Below, piece after piece: positions 20,027 through 30,087 of a DNA stretch of 64,000 nt. Position 1 is the stretch's first letter. Every line of letters begins with the position of its first letter. This DNA comes from Ruminococcus sp. AF41-9 (GTDB taxonomy: Bacteria > Bacillota > Clostridia > Lachnospirales > Lachnospiraceae). The notes beneath the pieces are model-generated. The model worked only from the letters and a program-made list of their open reading frames with translations. It made no database searches and had not been told where the DNA came from. A program made the position numbers and the translations under genes. The DNA is taken from the NCBI RefSeq assembly GCF_003477525.1, contig NZ_QUDO01000018.1:10286-74285 (forward strand). Direction: 5' to 3'.

Positions 20027-21388
20027 ATGGCAGAGAATAAGAAGATTAAGAAATGTCCGGTAAGTCTTCAGCCGGATATTGAAAACCTTCTTCAGGACCT
20101 GACACCGGATGATTTTTCACCGGCTTCCGGTCAGGAAAAAGAAGATTTCATCCAGGACCGCCAGAGTGTATCTTACTGGAAAGATGCCTGGAGAAGATTA
20201 AAGAAAAATGTAGTGGCAATGGTTGCGTTGGGAGTGATCATCTTCCTCTTCCTGTTCGCATTCGTCGGACCACTTCTGATCCCATATGGATATGATGAAT
20301 TTAACAATGGTGCTGAGAACCTTTACCCGTATCATTACACACTGGAAGACCAGCAGCGTGTAGACGAAGAGATCGCATCCAGAACTCAAAGTGAAGTCGT
20401 AGATGTAGATCAGATGATCGAGCAGGCAAAGGCAGAAGCAGAAGCCAAAGGTGAGAAATTCACAAAGAAAGACGAAGCAATCCTTCGTGCAAAAGCAAAA
20501 ACAGCAGCAAAGAACGATACAGCAGCCAGTGAATCTGAAGAGAATACAGATCCTGATACCGTTCGCAAAGAACTGGGAATCAAGAAACATATCTTTGGAT
20601 ATTCACAGGAAGAACTGGAGCGTAAGGCAGCTGGAGAGAAAGTATTCCCTCATGTTTTCGGAACTGATATGTACGGACGTGATATCCTTGTACGTGTTAT
20701 GTATGGTGCCCGTGTTTCCATGTCTGTCGGTGTATTCGCAGCCCTGCTGGTACTGATCATCGGTGCGTTATACGGTGCGATCTCCGGTTACTGCGGAGGT
20801 AAAGTCGATGCAGTGATGCAGCGTATCGTAGAGCTGATCTATTCGGTACCGGAAATGCTGGTTGTCCTTCTGATCGCGACAGCCCTGAAACCGATCCTGA
20901 CAGATTACATAAATTCACCGGGCGGCGGTCCGCTGAAATCTTTTGTCAATGTACTTGGCCCGAACCTGATTTCCATGTTCATTGCGTTCGGTCTTCTGTA
21001 CTGGGTAACCATGAGCCGTATCATCCGTGGACAGGTACTTCAGCTCAAACAGCAGGAATATGTAACAGCAGCCAGAGCACTTGGTGCTTCCGGCGGACGT
21101 ATCATCCGTCGCCATCTGCTTCCGAACTGTATCGGACAGATCGTTGTAACAACCTGCTTACAGATCCCGTCTGCGATCTTCCTGGAGTCATTCCTTTCCT
21201 ACCTTGGTGTTGGTGTATCTGCACCGCTTCCAAGTCTTGGATCTATGGCAACAGACGCATTAAGCGGTATGTACACTTATACTTACAGACTGATCGTTCC
21301 GTCTGTAATCCTCAGTGTAATGATTCTTGCATTTAACCTGTTCGGTGATGGTCTGCGCGATGCACTTGACCCGAAACTTAAGAAATAA
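20027..21388 (+). CDS. oppC: Oligopeptide ABC transporter permease OppC
   Basis: OppC-type permease of 453 residues, longer than the usual 300. After the first membrane helix (about 63-85) there is a roughly 110-residue Ala/Glu/Lys-rich insertion (AKAEAEAKGEKF, AAKNDTAASESEE) before the HVFGTDMYGRDIL motif. The EAA loop is QEYVTAARALGASGGRI near 340. The insertion would sit outside the cell and might contact OppA. Such insertions are seen in some Clostridia; its role is unknown. It pairs with OppB. Confidence 0.93.
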   Translation: MAENKKIKKCPVSLQPDIENLLQDLTPDDFSPASGQEKEDFIQDRQSVSYWKDAWRRLKKNVVAMVALGVIIFLFLFAFVGPLLIPYGYDEFNNGAENLYPYHYTLEDQQRVDEEIASRTQSEVVDVDQMIEQAKAEAEAKGEKFTKKDEAILRAKAKTAAKNDTAASESEENTDPDTVRKELGIKKHIFGYSQEELERKAAGEKVFPHVFGTDMYGRDILVRVMYGARVSMSVGVFAALLVLIIGALYGAISGYCGGKVDAVMQRIVELIYSVPEMLVVLLIATALKPILTDYINSPGGGPLKSFVNVLGPNLISMFIAFGLLYWVTMSRIIRGQVLQLKQQEYVTAARALGASGGRIIRRHLLPNCIGQIVVTTCLQIPSAIFLESFLSYLGVGVSAPLPSLGSMATDALSGMYTYTYRLIVPSVILSVMILAFNLFGDGLRDALDPKLKK

Positions 21389-21403
21389 GAGAGGAGGAGA
21401 ATC

Positions 21404-22411
21404 ATGTCTGAACAGAAAAACAAATTATTGGAAGTGAAGGACTTAAAAGTCTCCTTCTTTACTCCTGCCGGTGAAGTAAAGGCAGTAGGAGGAATCTCCT
21501 ATGACCTGGATTACGGCGAAGTCATGGGTGTTGTTGGTGAGTCTGGTTCCGGTAAGAGCCAGGAAGCCTACTCCATCATGGGACTTCTCCAGTCTCCTGG
21601 TAAAGTTGTCGGAGGTTCCATTACTTTCGAAGGACAGGATGTCCTGTCTTTCACCAAAGACCAGATGACAGAGTTCCGTGGAAGCAAAGTAGCCATGATC
21701 TTCCAGAACCCGATGACCTGCTTAAACCCGGTTTACACGATCGGAAACCAGCTGGTGGAAGCACTTCGCGCTCATGATAAGAAGATCAGCAAAGAAGAAG
21801 CGGAAAAACGTGCCATGGAAATGATGGAAATGGTAGGTATCAATAACGTACAGAAGCGTATGAAACAGTATCCTCATGAGTTCTCAGGCGGTATGCGCCA
21901 GCGAGTTATGATCGCCATGGGTCTGATCTGTCATCCGCAGCTTCTGATCGCAGATGAGCCGACTACTGCTCTGGATGTTACGATCCAGGCACAGATCCTT
22001 GACCTGATGAAAGACCTGCAGAAAAAGACAAAGATGGGAATCATCTTTATCACTCATAACCTGGGTGTTGTCGCAGATATCTGTGATAAAGTTTCCGTTA
22101 TGTATGCAGGACGTATCGTAGAACAGGGACCGGTTGATGATATTTTCTACAAACCTGCACATCCATATACAAAAGGACTTCTGCGCTCCATGCCTCGTGT
22201 AGATGCAGAGAGCTATGAACGACTGATCCCGATCGAAGGTTCTCCTGTCGATATGCTGAATCCGCCGGAAGGTTGTCCTTTTGCACCGCGTTGTGAGCAT
22301 TGCATGAAGATCTGTCTGAAGAAAATGCCTCCTTATGTGGAAGTAGGCGAAAAACATCGTTCAGCCTGCTGGCTGCGTGTTCAGGAACTGATGGGCAAGG
22401 AGGAAAACTGA
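21404..22411 (+). CDS. oppD: Oligopeptide ABC transporter ATPase OppD
   Basis: This 335-residue ATPase has Walker A GESGSGKSQ, signature FSGGMRQR, Walker B LLIADEPTTALD and the C-terminal Opp/Dpp extension with a cysteine cluster (GCPFAPRC, CMKICLKK) that in this family can hold an iron-sulphur centre. In most OppD proteins the residue after GKS is Thr or Val; here it is Gln. It supplies ATP hydrolysis with OppF. GAGGAGG precedes the ATG, 15 bases after oppC. Confidence 0.94.
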   Translation: MSEQKNKLLEVKDLKVSFFTPAGEVKAVGGISYDLDYGEVMGVVGESGSGKSQEAYSIMGLLQSPGKVVGGSITFEGQDVLSFTKDQMTEFRGSKVAMIFQNPMTCLNPVYTIGNQLVEALRAHDKKISKEEAEKRAMEMMEMVGINNVQKRMKQYPHEFSGGMRQRVMIAMGLICHPQLLIADEPTTALDVTIQAQILDLMKDLQKKTKMGIIFITHNLGVVADICDKVSVMYAGRIVEQGPVDDIFYKPAHPYTKGLLRSMPRVDAESYERLIPIEGSPVDMLNPPEGCPFAPRCEHCMKICLKKMPPYVEVGEKHRSACWLRVQELMGKEEN

Positions 22412-22412
22412 T

Positions 22413-23426
22413 ATGGCAAATGAAGAAAAGAAACTTGTCGAAATAGAAAATTTACGAAAATATTTCCCGATCAAAGGCACACCTGGTCCGGGTGTCCAGG
22501 CGGTTCAGGATGTTTCCCTTTACATCAAAAAGGGAGAGACACTGGGTCTGGTAGGTGAGTCCGGATGTGGTAAAACAACTCTGGGAAGAACTATCCTCAG
22601 ACTTTATGAACCGACTGGCGGTAAGATCATTTACGACGGACAGACGATTTTTGATAATCCTCTGGACAAAGAAGGCAAGCCACTTGGCAAGGCAAAATCT
22701 GTAAATATGCTTCCTTACCGTAAGAAAATGCAGATTATTTTCCAGGATCCTTCTGCATCTCTTGACCCGCGTATGACTGTGGGCGAGATCATCGGAGAGG
22801 CGATTGATATCCATAAACTGGCTGCAAATAAGAAAGACCGTGCGGATATGATCAAAGGTCTGCTTGCGAGAGTAGGATTAAATACAGAGCATGCAAACCG
22901 TTATCCTCATGAGTTCTCCGGCGGACAGCAGCAGCGTGTCGGTATCGCCCGTGCACTTGCTGTAAAACCGGAATTCATCGTATGTGATGAGCCGATCTCT
23001 GCGCTGGACGTTTCCATTCAGTCACAGGTTGTAAATATGCTCGAAGACATGCAGGCAGAAATGGGACTGACTTATCTGTTCATCGCCCATGACCTGTCCG
23101 TTGTACGTCATATTTCCAACAGAATCGGTGTTATGTATCTGGGATCTCTGGTAGAGCTTGGAGAGAGCTACGAGCTGAACCGTCACCCGATCCATCCATA
23201 TACACAGACACTTCTTTCTGCGGTTCCGGTACCGGACCCACAGTTAAGTCGCACCAGAAAGCGTATCATCCTGGAAGGTGATGTGCCAAGCCCGATGAAT
23301 CCACCGAGCGGATGTCGTTTCCACACCAGATGTCCGTATGCAACCAAGAAGTGCAGCGAGGAAATGCCGAAATTCAAAGAACATGAGCCAGGACACTGGG
23401 CAGCATGTCATCTGCTTGATAAATAA
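22413..23426 (+). CDS. oppF: Oligopeptide ABC transporter ATPase OppF
   Basis: This 337-residue ATPase starts one base after oppD (GGCAAGGAGG just upstream). Walker A is GESGCGKTT, signature FSGGQQQR, Walker B FIVCDEPISALD, with a C-terminal cysteine cluster CRFHTRCPYATKKC. It is the partner ATPase of OppD in the peptide importer and the last gene of the oppBCDF run; oppA has its own promoter downstream. Confidence 0.94.
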   Translation: MANEEKKLVEIENLRKYFPIKGTPGPGVQAVQDVSLYIKKGETLGLVGESGCGKTTLGRTILRLYEPTGGKIIYDGQTIFDNPLDKEGKPLGKAKSVNMLPYRKKMQIIFQDPSASLDPRMTVGEIIGEAIDIHKLAANKKDRADMIKGLLARVGLNTEHANRYPHEFSGGQQQRVGIARALAVKPEFIVCDEPISALDVSIQSQVVNMLEDMQAEMGLTYLFIAHDLSVVRHISNRIGVMYLGSLVELGESYELNRHPIHPYTQTLLSAVPVPDPQLSRTRKRIILEGDVPSPMNPPSGCRFHTRCPYATKKCSEEMPKFKEHEPGHWAACHLLDK

Positions 23427-23582
23427 GAAGGACAAAAAAGATTTCGTCAGAGTATTTACATAGCGGTAAAGAATAAAATGTAAATAGATGAAAATTTTTG
23501 CTAAAAATAGAAAAAGCAGAAAACAGGTAATAATTAACAAAACTATTGCCGCAATTATGGTTAAAATTGCAAAATAAAAAAC

Positions 23583-23611
23583 TTAACAACGGTATTTGGT
23601 TCCTGTATAAT
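23583..23611 (+). promoter_or_regulatory. Promoter of oppA
   Basis: TTAACA (23583-23588) and TATAAT (23606-23611) are exactly 17 bases apart, 65 bases before the oppA start. A separate promoter would let the binding protein be made in excess over the membrane parts. Confidence 0.7.
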
Positions 23612-23675
23612 GGAATTTATAATACAAACCGCTGATTTCTCATACAGCGAAAACCATAATAAAGGAGGAAAAGGA

Positions 23676-25339
23676 ATGAGAAAGGCAAAAACAATTATGT
23701 CTCTGGCTCTGTCAGCAGCTATGGTTACAAGCATGGCAGCTACAGCACCTGTAATGGCAGCAGAAAGCGATTCAACAGACGGATTTAATCTGAACCTCTG
23801 TATCGCATCCGAACCACAGAGTATCGACCCGGCACTGAACACAGCAATGGATGGTTCCGTTATGTGTCACCATATGTTCGAAGGTCTGGTCAAATGGGCT
23901 GATGACGGTGAAGGAAATGCTGTTACAGTTCCAGGACAGGCTGAATCCTGGGATAAAGAGACAAACGATGACGGAACAGTAACTTATACTGTACATCTTC
24001 GCGACGGTATCAAATGGTCTGACGGACAGGCCGTAACAGCAGGAGATTTCGAATACTCCTGGAAACGTCTGGCAAACCCGGAAACAGCAGCAGACTACTG
24101 CTACATGATCGACATGGTAAAAGGATATGCAGAAGTAGCTGACGGAAGCGCTGATCCTGATACTCTTGCAGTTACAGCACTTGATGATACTACTCTTCAG
24201 ATCGATTTAACTTATGACTGCCCGTATTTCGAAGAATCATGGCATTCCCGGCAACTTTCCCTGTTCGTAAAGATATGGTAGAGGGAAGTGACAACTGGAC
24301 ATTCGATCCTGCAACATATGTCAGCAACGGACCATACAAAATGAAAGAATGGTCACACAACTCCTACATTCTTATGGAAAAGAATGAGAACTACTATGAT
24401 TATGAAAACCTTGGTCCGGATACCATCAAATTTGCCCTTCTGGACGACAGCAACGCAATCCTGAAAGGATACAACAACGGAGAACTTGATTTCATCGAGA
24501 ACCTTCCTGTAGACGAAGTTGCTACTTACCTTGCATCCGGAGAACTGAACATCGCTGACTATATCGGAACATACTATGTATGCTTCAATACAGAAGACGA
24601 AGTATTCTCTGATCCTGCAATCCGTAAAGCATTCTCACTTGTAATCGACCGTAACTACATCGTAGACAACGTTACTCAGTCCGGTGAAGTTCCTGCAACA
24701 GGATATGTTCCATCAGGTATCTATGATGCAGAGGGAGCAAGCGGAGATGACTTCCGTACAGTAGGCGGTGAATATTACAGCGTAGCTGAAGAAGATTATG
24801 AGAAGAACTGTGAAGAAGCCCGTCAGATTCTTGCAGATGCAGGTTATCCGAACGGTGAAGGCTTCCCGACAGTTGAATATCTGTACAACACAGATGACAA
24901 ACACAAAAAGATCGCTGAAGCACTTCAGAACATGTGGCAGAAAGAACTTGGCGTTACTGTAAACCTGGACAACCAGGACTGGAACGTATTCCTTCAGAAC
25001 AGAAAGAATGGTGACTTCCAGATCGCACGTAACGGATGGATCGGTGACTACAATGATCCTTGCTCATTCCTTGATATGTGGTACACAGGCGGCGGTAACA
25101 ACGACGCTCAGTACTCTAACCCGGATTACGATGCACAGATCGATGCAGCAAAAGCTACTTCTGATCAGGCAGAACGTATGAAAGCATTCCATGCAGCAGA
25201 AGATATCCTGATCGATCAGGACAGCGTACTGGCTCCTCTGTACTTCTATACACAGCCATACATGCTGAAAGACAACATTAAGGGTATGTACTATACACCT
25301 CTTGGATACTTCTTCTTTGGTTATACAACACAGGAATAA
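23676..25339 (+). pseudogene. oppA: Oligopeptide-binding lipoprotein-like OppA, single frameshift
   Basis: The ATG at 23676 follows AAAGGAGG and opens a signal peptide (ALSAAMVTSMAATAPVMAA). There is no lipobox Cys, so cell-surface anchoring is unclear. The SBP family 5 fold follows, with SEPQSIDPALN, WDKETNDDGTVTYTVHLRDGIKWSDG split over two stretches, and NGPYKMKEW. The frame breaks after GAAGAA at 24236; restoring one A gives FEEIMAFPATFPVRK and continues to 25339 (about 555 residues in all). It would capture peptides for OppBCDF. The single missing base in an AA run makes sequencing error a likely cause. Confidence 0.88.
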
Positions 25340-25415
25340 GTTTCACGGAGAAAACGTATCAGAAACGTATTTGAATGTTTCAGATAAGTTGAAAGACTTA
25401 TAAAGTAAAATAAAA

Positions 25416-25466
25416 CAGCTCCATGCGGGAGAACCTGAAAGTTCACTGCGTGGAGCTGTTTTTTTC
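25416..25466. terminator. Bidirectional terminator between oppA and pgi
   Basis: CAGCTCCATGC (25416-25426) pairs with GCGTGGAGCTG (25448-25458), followed by eight T on the plus strand and preceded by A-rich sequence that serves the minus strand. The flanking genes converge here. Confidence 0.85.
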
Positions 25467-25518
25467 TGTTTTTGATTTTCTGTTTTTTGAGGCTGCTCTG
25501 TTCAGGCTGAAGTCAAAA

Positions 25519-27102
25519 TCAGATGTTCAGTAAATCGCTGTATACTTTGAGTGCGCCGTCAGTTTCGTGAGCAAGAACGCGTTTTGCAAGGACTTTACCG
25601 AGCTGTACACCTTCCTGGTCGAAGCTGTTTAAGTTCCATACGAAGCCCTGGAACATGATTTTGTTCTCGAAGTGAGCGAGTAATGCACCTAAAGATGCAG
25701 GTGTGAGTTCTTCGCCTGTGATGATGCTGGAAGGACGGCCGCCTTTGAAGTTTTTGTTCAGGTTTTCGTCTTTTTTGCCACATGCGAATGCTACGATCTG
25801 AGCTGCAACGTTTGCGCAGAGTTTCTGCTGGCTTGTGCTGTTTTCAATATCAACGTCCACACCTAACTGGCTCTTTTTGAAGCCGATGAACTGAAGCGGA
25901 ACGATGTCTGTTCCCTGGTGTAATAACTGATAGAAGGAGTGCTGTCCGTTGGTTCCTGGTTCACCGAAGATAACCGGTCCTGTTACATAGTCTACCGGCT
26001 CACCGAAGCGGTTTACAGATTTACCGTTGGATTCCATGTCGCACTGCTGTAAGTGTGCAGGGAAGCGGCTTAATGCCTGAGAGTATGGTAAAACTGCTGT
26101 TGCAGGATAGCCCTGTACGTTTCTTTCGTAAACACCGATGAGGGCATCGAGCATATCCGGGTTCTCGAGGATGTTTTTGTTTGTGGCAAGTTTGTCTTCT
26201 GCTGCAGCACCTTCGAGGATTTGTGCAAATACTTCCGGTCCGAATGCGAGGGAGAGGATAGCTCCGCCTACGCCGGAAACGGATGAGTAACGTCCGCCGA
26301 TATAGTCATCCATGAAGATTGCTGTGAGGTAGTCTTCGCTCTTTGCGAGTGGGGATGTTTCGCTTGTTACGGCGAGCATGTGTCTGGATGGGTTTAATCC
26401 TGCTTTTGTGAGAGCGTTCTTTACGAATGCTTCGTTTGTTAAGGTTTCAAGGGTTGTTCCGGATTTGGATACAACGATGAAGAGGGAGTGAGCAAGATCA
26501 ACAGATGCAAGAACAGCGGCTGCATCATCAGGGTCTACGTTGCTGATGAATTTGGCTTCCATTTTGAAGGTGTTGTTTGCTTTTGCCCAGTTTTCAAGTG
26601 CGATATATAATGCGCGAGGTCCTAAGTCACTTCCGCCGATACCGATCTGTACAACAGTTGTGAATTTCTCGCCGTTTTCGTTTGTGATCTCTCCTGCGTG
26701 TACTTTGTCTGCGAAATCAGCAGCTTTTTTCTGCTGTGCAACGTAGAATTCACGTTTGTCAACGCCGTCTACGACTACTGCGTCTCCGAGCTGTGTGCGT
26801 GCAAGGTGGTGGAGTACCATTCGTTTTTCACCTGTGTTGATGACTGCGCCGTTGTATAATTCCTGGAATTTGTCGATGAGCTGTGCTTCATCTGCGAGTT
26901 CTGTCAGGGCATCGAGTACGGTTTTGTCTACCTGTTTGGCAGCGTAGTTGTAGGTTAAGCCGGCTGCCATTGGGGTGCTGTAGTTCATTACACGTTCGGC
27001 ACCTTTTTCTCCGGACATTGCTTCTGCGATGTTTACGTGGTTCTTAAGATTTTTGAGTTTATCATAAGAAGCAAGGGTGTCGAGATTTTTCCATGTTGCC
27101 AT
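25519..27102 (-). CDS. pgi: Glucose-6-phosphate isomerase
   Basis: The 527-residue enzyme interconverts glucose-6-phosphate and fructose-6-phosphate in glycolysis. Family signatures are visible: QIGIGGSDLGPRAL, FIVVSKSGTTLET, and GEPGTNGQHSFYQLLHQG with the catalytic His. The start MATWKN at 27102 follows AAAGGAGGA; the frame extends 45 codons upstream but that part is not conserved. Monocistronic, with its own promoter and a shared terminator. Confidence 0.96.
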   Translation of the reverse strand: MATWKNLDTLASYDKLKNLKNHVNIAEAMSGEKGAERVMNYSTPMAAGLTYNYAAKQVDKTVLDALTELADEAQLIDKFQELYNGAVINTGEKRMVLHHLARTQLGDAVVVDGVDKREFYVAQQKKAADFADKVHAGEITNENGEKFTTVVQIGIGGSDLGPRALYIALENWAKANNTFKMEAKFISNVDPDDAAAVLASVDLAHSLFIVVSKSGTTLETLTNEAFVKNALTKAGLNPSRHMLAVTSETSPLAKSEDYLTAIFMDDYIGGRYSSVSGVGGAILSLAFGPEVFAQILEGAAAEDKLATNKNILENPDMLDALIGVYERNVQGYPATAVLPYSQALSRFPAHLQQCDMESNGKSVNRFGEPVDYVTGPVIFGEPGTNGQHSFYQLLHQGTDIVPLQFIGFKKSQLGVDVDIENSTSQQKLCANVAAQIVAFACGKKDENLNKNFKGGRPSSIITGEELTPASLGALLAHFENKIMFQGFVWNLNSFDQEGVQLGKVLAKRVLAHETDGALKVYSDLLNI

Positions 27103-27248
27103 AATAAATTCCTCCTTTAGATAGTTGCGGGGGAATCCCGGAAGCATCTTTTCGTTGTTCAGTTTCCTGATTTTGAGTGAAAAAGAGGCGGGGGGATGGC
27201 CGCAAATTGGGGCGTGGCTGGTTATTACTGTTTGCACGCTCTCAGGTA

Positions 27249-27277
27249 ATTATACTTAAAAAACGGGGGGATTTCAA
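27249..27277 (-). promoter_or_regulatory. Promoter of pgi
   Basis: On the minus strand TTGAAA (27277-27272) and TATAAT (27254-27249) are 17 bases apart, about 145 bases before the pgi start codon. Confidence 0.75.
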
Positions 27278-27360
27278 TGTACAGGGGCTGATTTGTTAAG
27301 AAAAAATCATTTTTGCGGAATTGTGTACAGTAAAGGGGACTCGTTATGTAGGGAAATGGA

Positions 27361-27390
27361 GGGGGAGGGGGAGAGAGTAAGCGGGAGGGG
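27361..27390 (+). other. G-rich tract with quadruplex potential
   Basis: Four G runs (5, 5, 3 and 4 G; loops of 1, 11 and 1) lie on the plus strand between pgi and the nucleobase permease. Two or more stacked tetrads are possible. The other 570 bases between these genes hold no gene I can support; a TTGCGT-17-TATATC pair at 27457-27485 could be the permease promoter. Confidence 0.6.
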
Positions 27391-27675
27391 AAGCAGGGCG
27401 GCTGCTCCCCACTGTGTAAGGTCTCCTTTAGCTCGCTTCGCGGCTAATAAAAAATATTGCGTCATAATAAAGTATTTGTTATATCACCGAGAATAAAGTT
27501 AGAAACACGTTTTATTTAGTAAAAAGTAACAAAAAAACAAAATAAGTTGCTAAATTTTAGGGAGAGTTTTATAATGGAAGGACAACACAAAAAGTCATTT
27601 TCTTATTTGGGTGGGGAAATGGCAGAGCGTTTGGCGTATGGGGGTACGAAAGACGTTCGGAAAGGAGGTTCTTCT

Positions 27676-29013
27676 ATGGGGAACAAAGACAGTAGTATTA
27701 ATAACATTTATCAGTTGGACGGCAAGGTGCCGGTTGCAAAGGCGATTCCGTTTGGATTGCAGCATATCCTGGCCATGTTCGTTTCCAATCTGGCGCCGAT
27801 TACGCTGATCGCGGCATCGGCACAACCGGCACTGACGCAGGCACAGATTGCAATCCTGCTTCAGAATGCCATGTTCGTCGCTGGTATAGCGACACTGGTT
27901 CAGCTTTATCCGGTATGGAAGATTGGTTCGAGACTTCCGGTAGTTATGGGTGTGAGCTTTACATTTGTTACAGTATTGTGTACGGTAGCTGCGAATTATG
28001 GTTATCCGGCAGTGATCGGAGCGGTTATCATTGGTGGTCTGATGGAAGGTACTCTGGGACTTCTGGCGAAGTACTGGCGTAAGATCATTACTCCGGTTGT
28101 TGCGGCATCCGTTGTTACTGCCATTGGTTTTTCATTGTTTACCGTAGGTGCCAGATCTTTTGGCGGTGGTTATAATGATGATTTTGGTTCTGCACAGAAC
28201 CTGATTCTTGGTACGATCACACTGGCTGTCTGCCTGATCTGGAATATTGCAGTGAAGGGATATATGAAACAGCTTTCTGTACTGGCAGGTCTGATCGTGG
28301 GTTACATAGTTGCGATTTTTATGGGTAAAGTAGATCTGAGTGCGATCATGTCCGGCGGTCTGATTTCCTTACCGCATTTTCTGCCGTTTAAACCGGAATT
28401 TCATCCGGGTGCGATTCTTTCAGTCTGCATTATTTTCCTGGTATCAGCAGCGGAGACAATCGGAGATACTTCCGCACTGGTTTCCGGCGGTCTGAACAGA
28501 GAGATTACGGGAGAAGAAATTTCCGGTTCACTTGCCTGTGATGGATATGCATCTACATTTTCAGCATTATTCGGCTGCCCGCCTGTTACTTCTTTCTCAC
28601 AGAATGTCGGGCTGGTTAATATGACAAAGGTTGTCAACCGATTCACCATTATGACAGGTGCAGCATGCATGATCCTTGCAGGTCTGCTTCCGCCGGTTGG
28701 AAACTTCTTCGCATCTTTGCCGGATGCAGTGCTTGGCGGATGTACGATCATGATGTTTGGTACAATCCTTACATCTGGTGTTCAGATGATCGCAGACTGC
28801 GGCTTTTCTCATCGAAACGTTGTGATCATTTCTCTTTCTCTTTCTATCGGAATTGGATTTACAACTGCAAGTGAAAGTGGAATCTGGGATATTTTCCCAG
28901 AACTGGTTCAATCTGTATTTGCAAGTAATGTAGTTGCCGTAGTATTTGTGGTTTCTATATTACTGAGCTGCATTCTTCCAAAGAATATGGACATCCAAAG
29001 ACCAGAGAAATGA
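27676..29013 (+). CDS. NCS2-family nucleobase:cation symporter (xanthine/uracil permease type)
   Basis: The 445-residue membrane protein starts at ATG 27676 behind AAAGGAGG; the frame continues upstream but reads as non-protein sequence. NCS2 features are visible: FGLQHILAMF in the first helix, a QN-type stretch FSQNVGLVNMTKVVNR near 310, and GETIGD-like SAAETIGDTSALVSGG near 258, where the substrate-contacting Glu lies. It imports a purine or pyrimidine base with H+ or Na+. No purine riboswitch is apparent in the leader. Confidence 0.9.
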   Translation: MGNKDSSINNIYQLDGKVPVAKAIPFGLQHILAMFVSNLAPITLIAASAQPALTQAQIAILLQNAMFVAGIATLVQLYPVWKIGSRLPVVMGVSFTFVTVLCTVAANYGYPAVIGAVIIGGLMEGTLGLLAKYWRKIITPVVAASVVTAIGFSLFTVGARSFGGGYNDDFGSAQNLILGTITLAVCLIWNIAVKGYMKQLSVLAGLIVGYIVAIFMGKVDLSAIMSGGLISLPHFLPFKPEFHPGAILSVCIIFLVSAAETIGDTSALVSGGLNREITGEEISGSLACDGYASTFSALFGCPPVTSFSQNVGLVNMTKVVNRFTIMTGAACMILAGLLPPVGNFFASLPDAVLGGCTIMMFGTILTSGVQMIADCGFSHRNVVIISLSLSIGIGFTTASESGIWDIFPELVQSVFASNVVAVVFVVSILLSCILPKNMDIQRPEK

Positions 29014-29054
29014 TCAGTACTTATGGTGCTTGTTATAAATATTAAATATTATTA

Positions 29055-29083
29055 TACCCGGGAGAAATCCTGGGTATTTTTAT
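29055..29083 (+). terminator. Terminator of the nucleobase permease gene
   Basis: TACCCGG and CCTGGGTA form a stem around GAGAAAT and are followed by a short T run. It lies 40 bases after the stop. Confidence 0.7.
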
Positions 29084-29100
29084 GGATATGTTATGGAGAA

Positions 29101-29230
29101 AATAACGCATCTTAATCCAGTCCATCAGAGGGTGAAATCCTGCGTCAGATATCTTTGCCGTGCGTCAGCACGCCTGCAGATATCTTCCTTGTCTTTCACC
29201 CTCTGCTGAACTGTCTTAAATGCATTATTT
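29101..29230. repeat. 130-bp imperfect foldback (MITE-like) element
   Basis: The left arm starting AATAACGCATCTTA and containing CAGAGGGTGAAA and AGATATCT is mirrored by a right arm containing AGATATCT, TTTCACCCTCTG and TTAAATGCATTATT. The tip is a perfect CGTGC-GTCA-GCACG hairpin. It carries no gene. The arms differ at many positions, so it is an old element or a conserved RNA structure. Confidence 0.8.
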
Positions 29231-29424
29231 ACAAGGATTGCTATAAAGAAAAATTGCGCAAAACTTTCCTACTATATGTTTGCAATAAACCGTATAAAAT
29301 GATATCATATGTAAATACAAGCAATCTAAAATAGGAAGAAATACCGTTAAAATTTTTACTGTAAAAAGTTATCACAATATATAAATCAAACAGTAATGCG
29401 GTTTTTGCAGGGAGACAGAAGGAA

Positions 29425-29925
29425 ATGGAATTTTGGGATATTTATGACAAGGATAAAAAACCAACAGGACGAACAATGAAAAGAAATGACTGGTGCCTGA
29501 AGGATGGAGAGTATCATCTGACTGTGCTTGGTGTGATTGCCAGACCGGATGGTACTTTTCTAATAACCAAACGTGTCATGACAAAGGCATGGGCACCCGG
29601 ATGGTGGGAAGTATCCGGCGGTGCTGCACAGGCGGGAGAGGACTCCTATGAGGCTGTTCTGCGTGAAGTAAAAGAAGAGACAGGACTGGATGCCCGGAAT
29701 GCAGAAGGCGGCTACCTGTTTACATATAAGAGAGAAAACCCGGGCGAAGGTGACAACTACTTTGTGGATGTATACCGATTTGTCATGGATATTGATGAGA
29801 GTGATCTGCATCTTCAGACAGAAGAGACAGACGGATATATGTTTGCGACTGTTGACGAGATCAAGGCTTTCGCAGCAGAGGGAAAATTTCTGCATTATGA
29901 CAGCATAAAAAGAGCTTTCGAATAG
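29425..29925 (+). CDS. Nudix hydrolase
   Basis: The 166-residue protein contains a complete Nudix box: GAAQAGE, seven residues, then REVKEETGL (about residues 73-95). An N-terminal MEFWDIYDKDKKPTGRT resembles the IDI-like subgroup that acts on nucleoside or isoprenoid diphosphates. The substrate cannot be read from sequence. It is preceded by AGGGAGACAGAAGG and followed closely by the sensor kinase, but a shared transcript is not certain. Confidence 0.88.
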   Translation: MEFWDIYDKDKKPTGRTMKRNDWCLKDGEYHLTVLGVIARPDGTFLITKRVMTKAWAPGWWEVSGGAAQAGEDSYEAVLREVKEETGLDARNAEGGYLFTYKRENPGEGDNYFVDVYRFVMDIDESDLHLQTEETDGYMFATVDEIKAFAAEGKFLHYDSIKRAFE

Positions 29926-30087
29926 CCTGTTCTTCTGAAATTACGGTTTGTGAGGCTGAACAGAGCAGAGTATCAGAGGGATTCCGTAAGGCTTTGGCAG
30001 ACAATCTATACTGCCGGAACCTGTATGGATGATGGAATGTAAGGATGTAAGCAAGGACACAGACTGTAGTTTCTGAAAGGAAATAGA

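Noticed and set aside
27278..27675. Purine riboswitch upstream of the NCS2 permease
   Set aside because: The conserved three-way junction sequences of the purine aptamer were not found in this leader.
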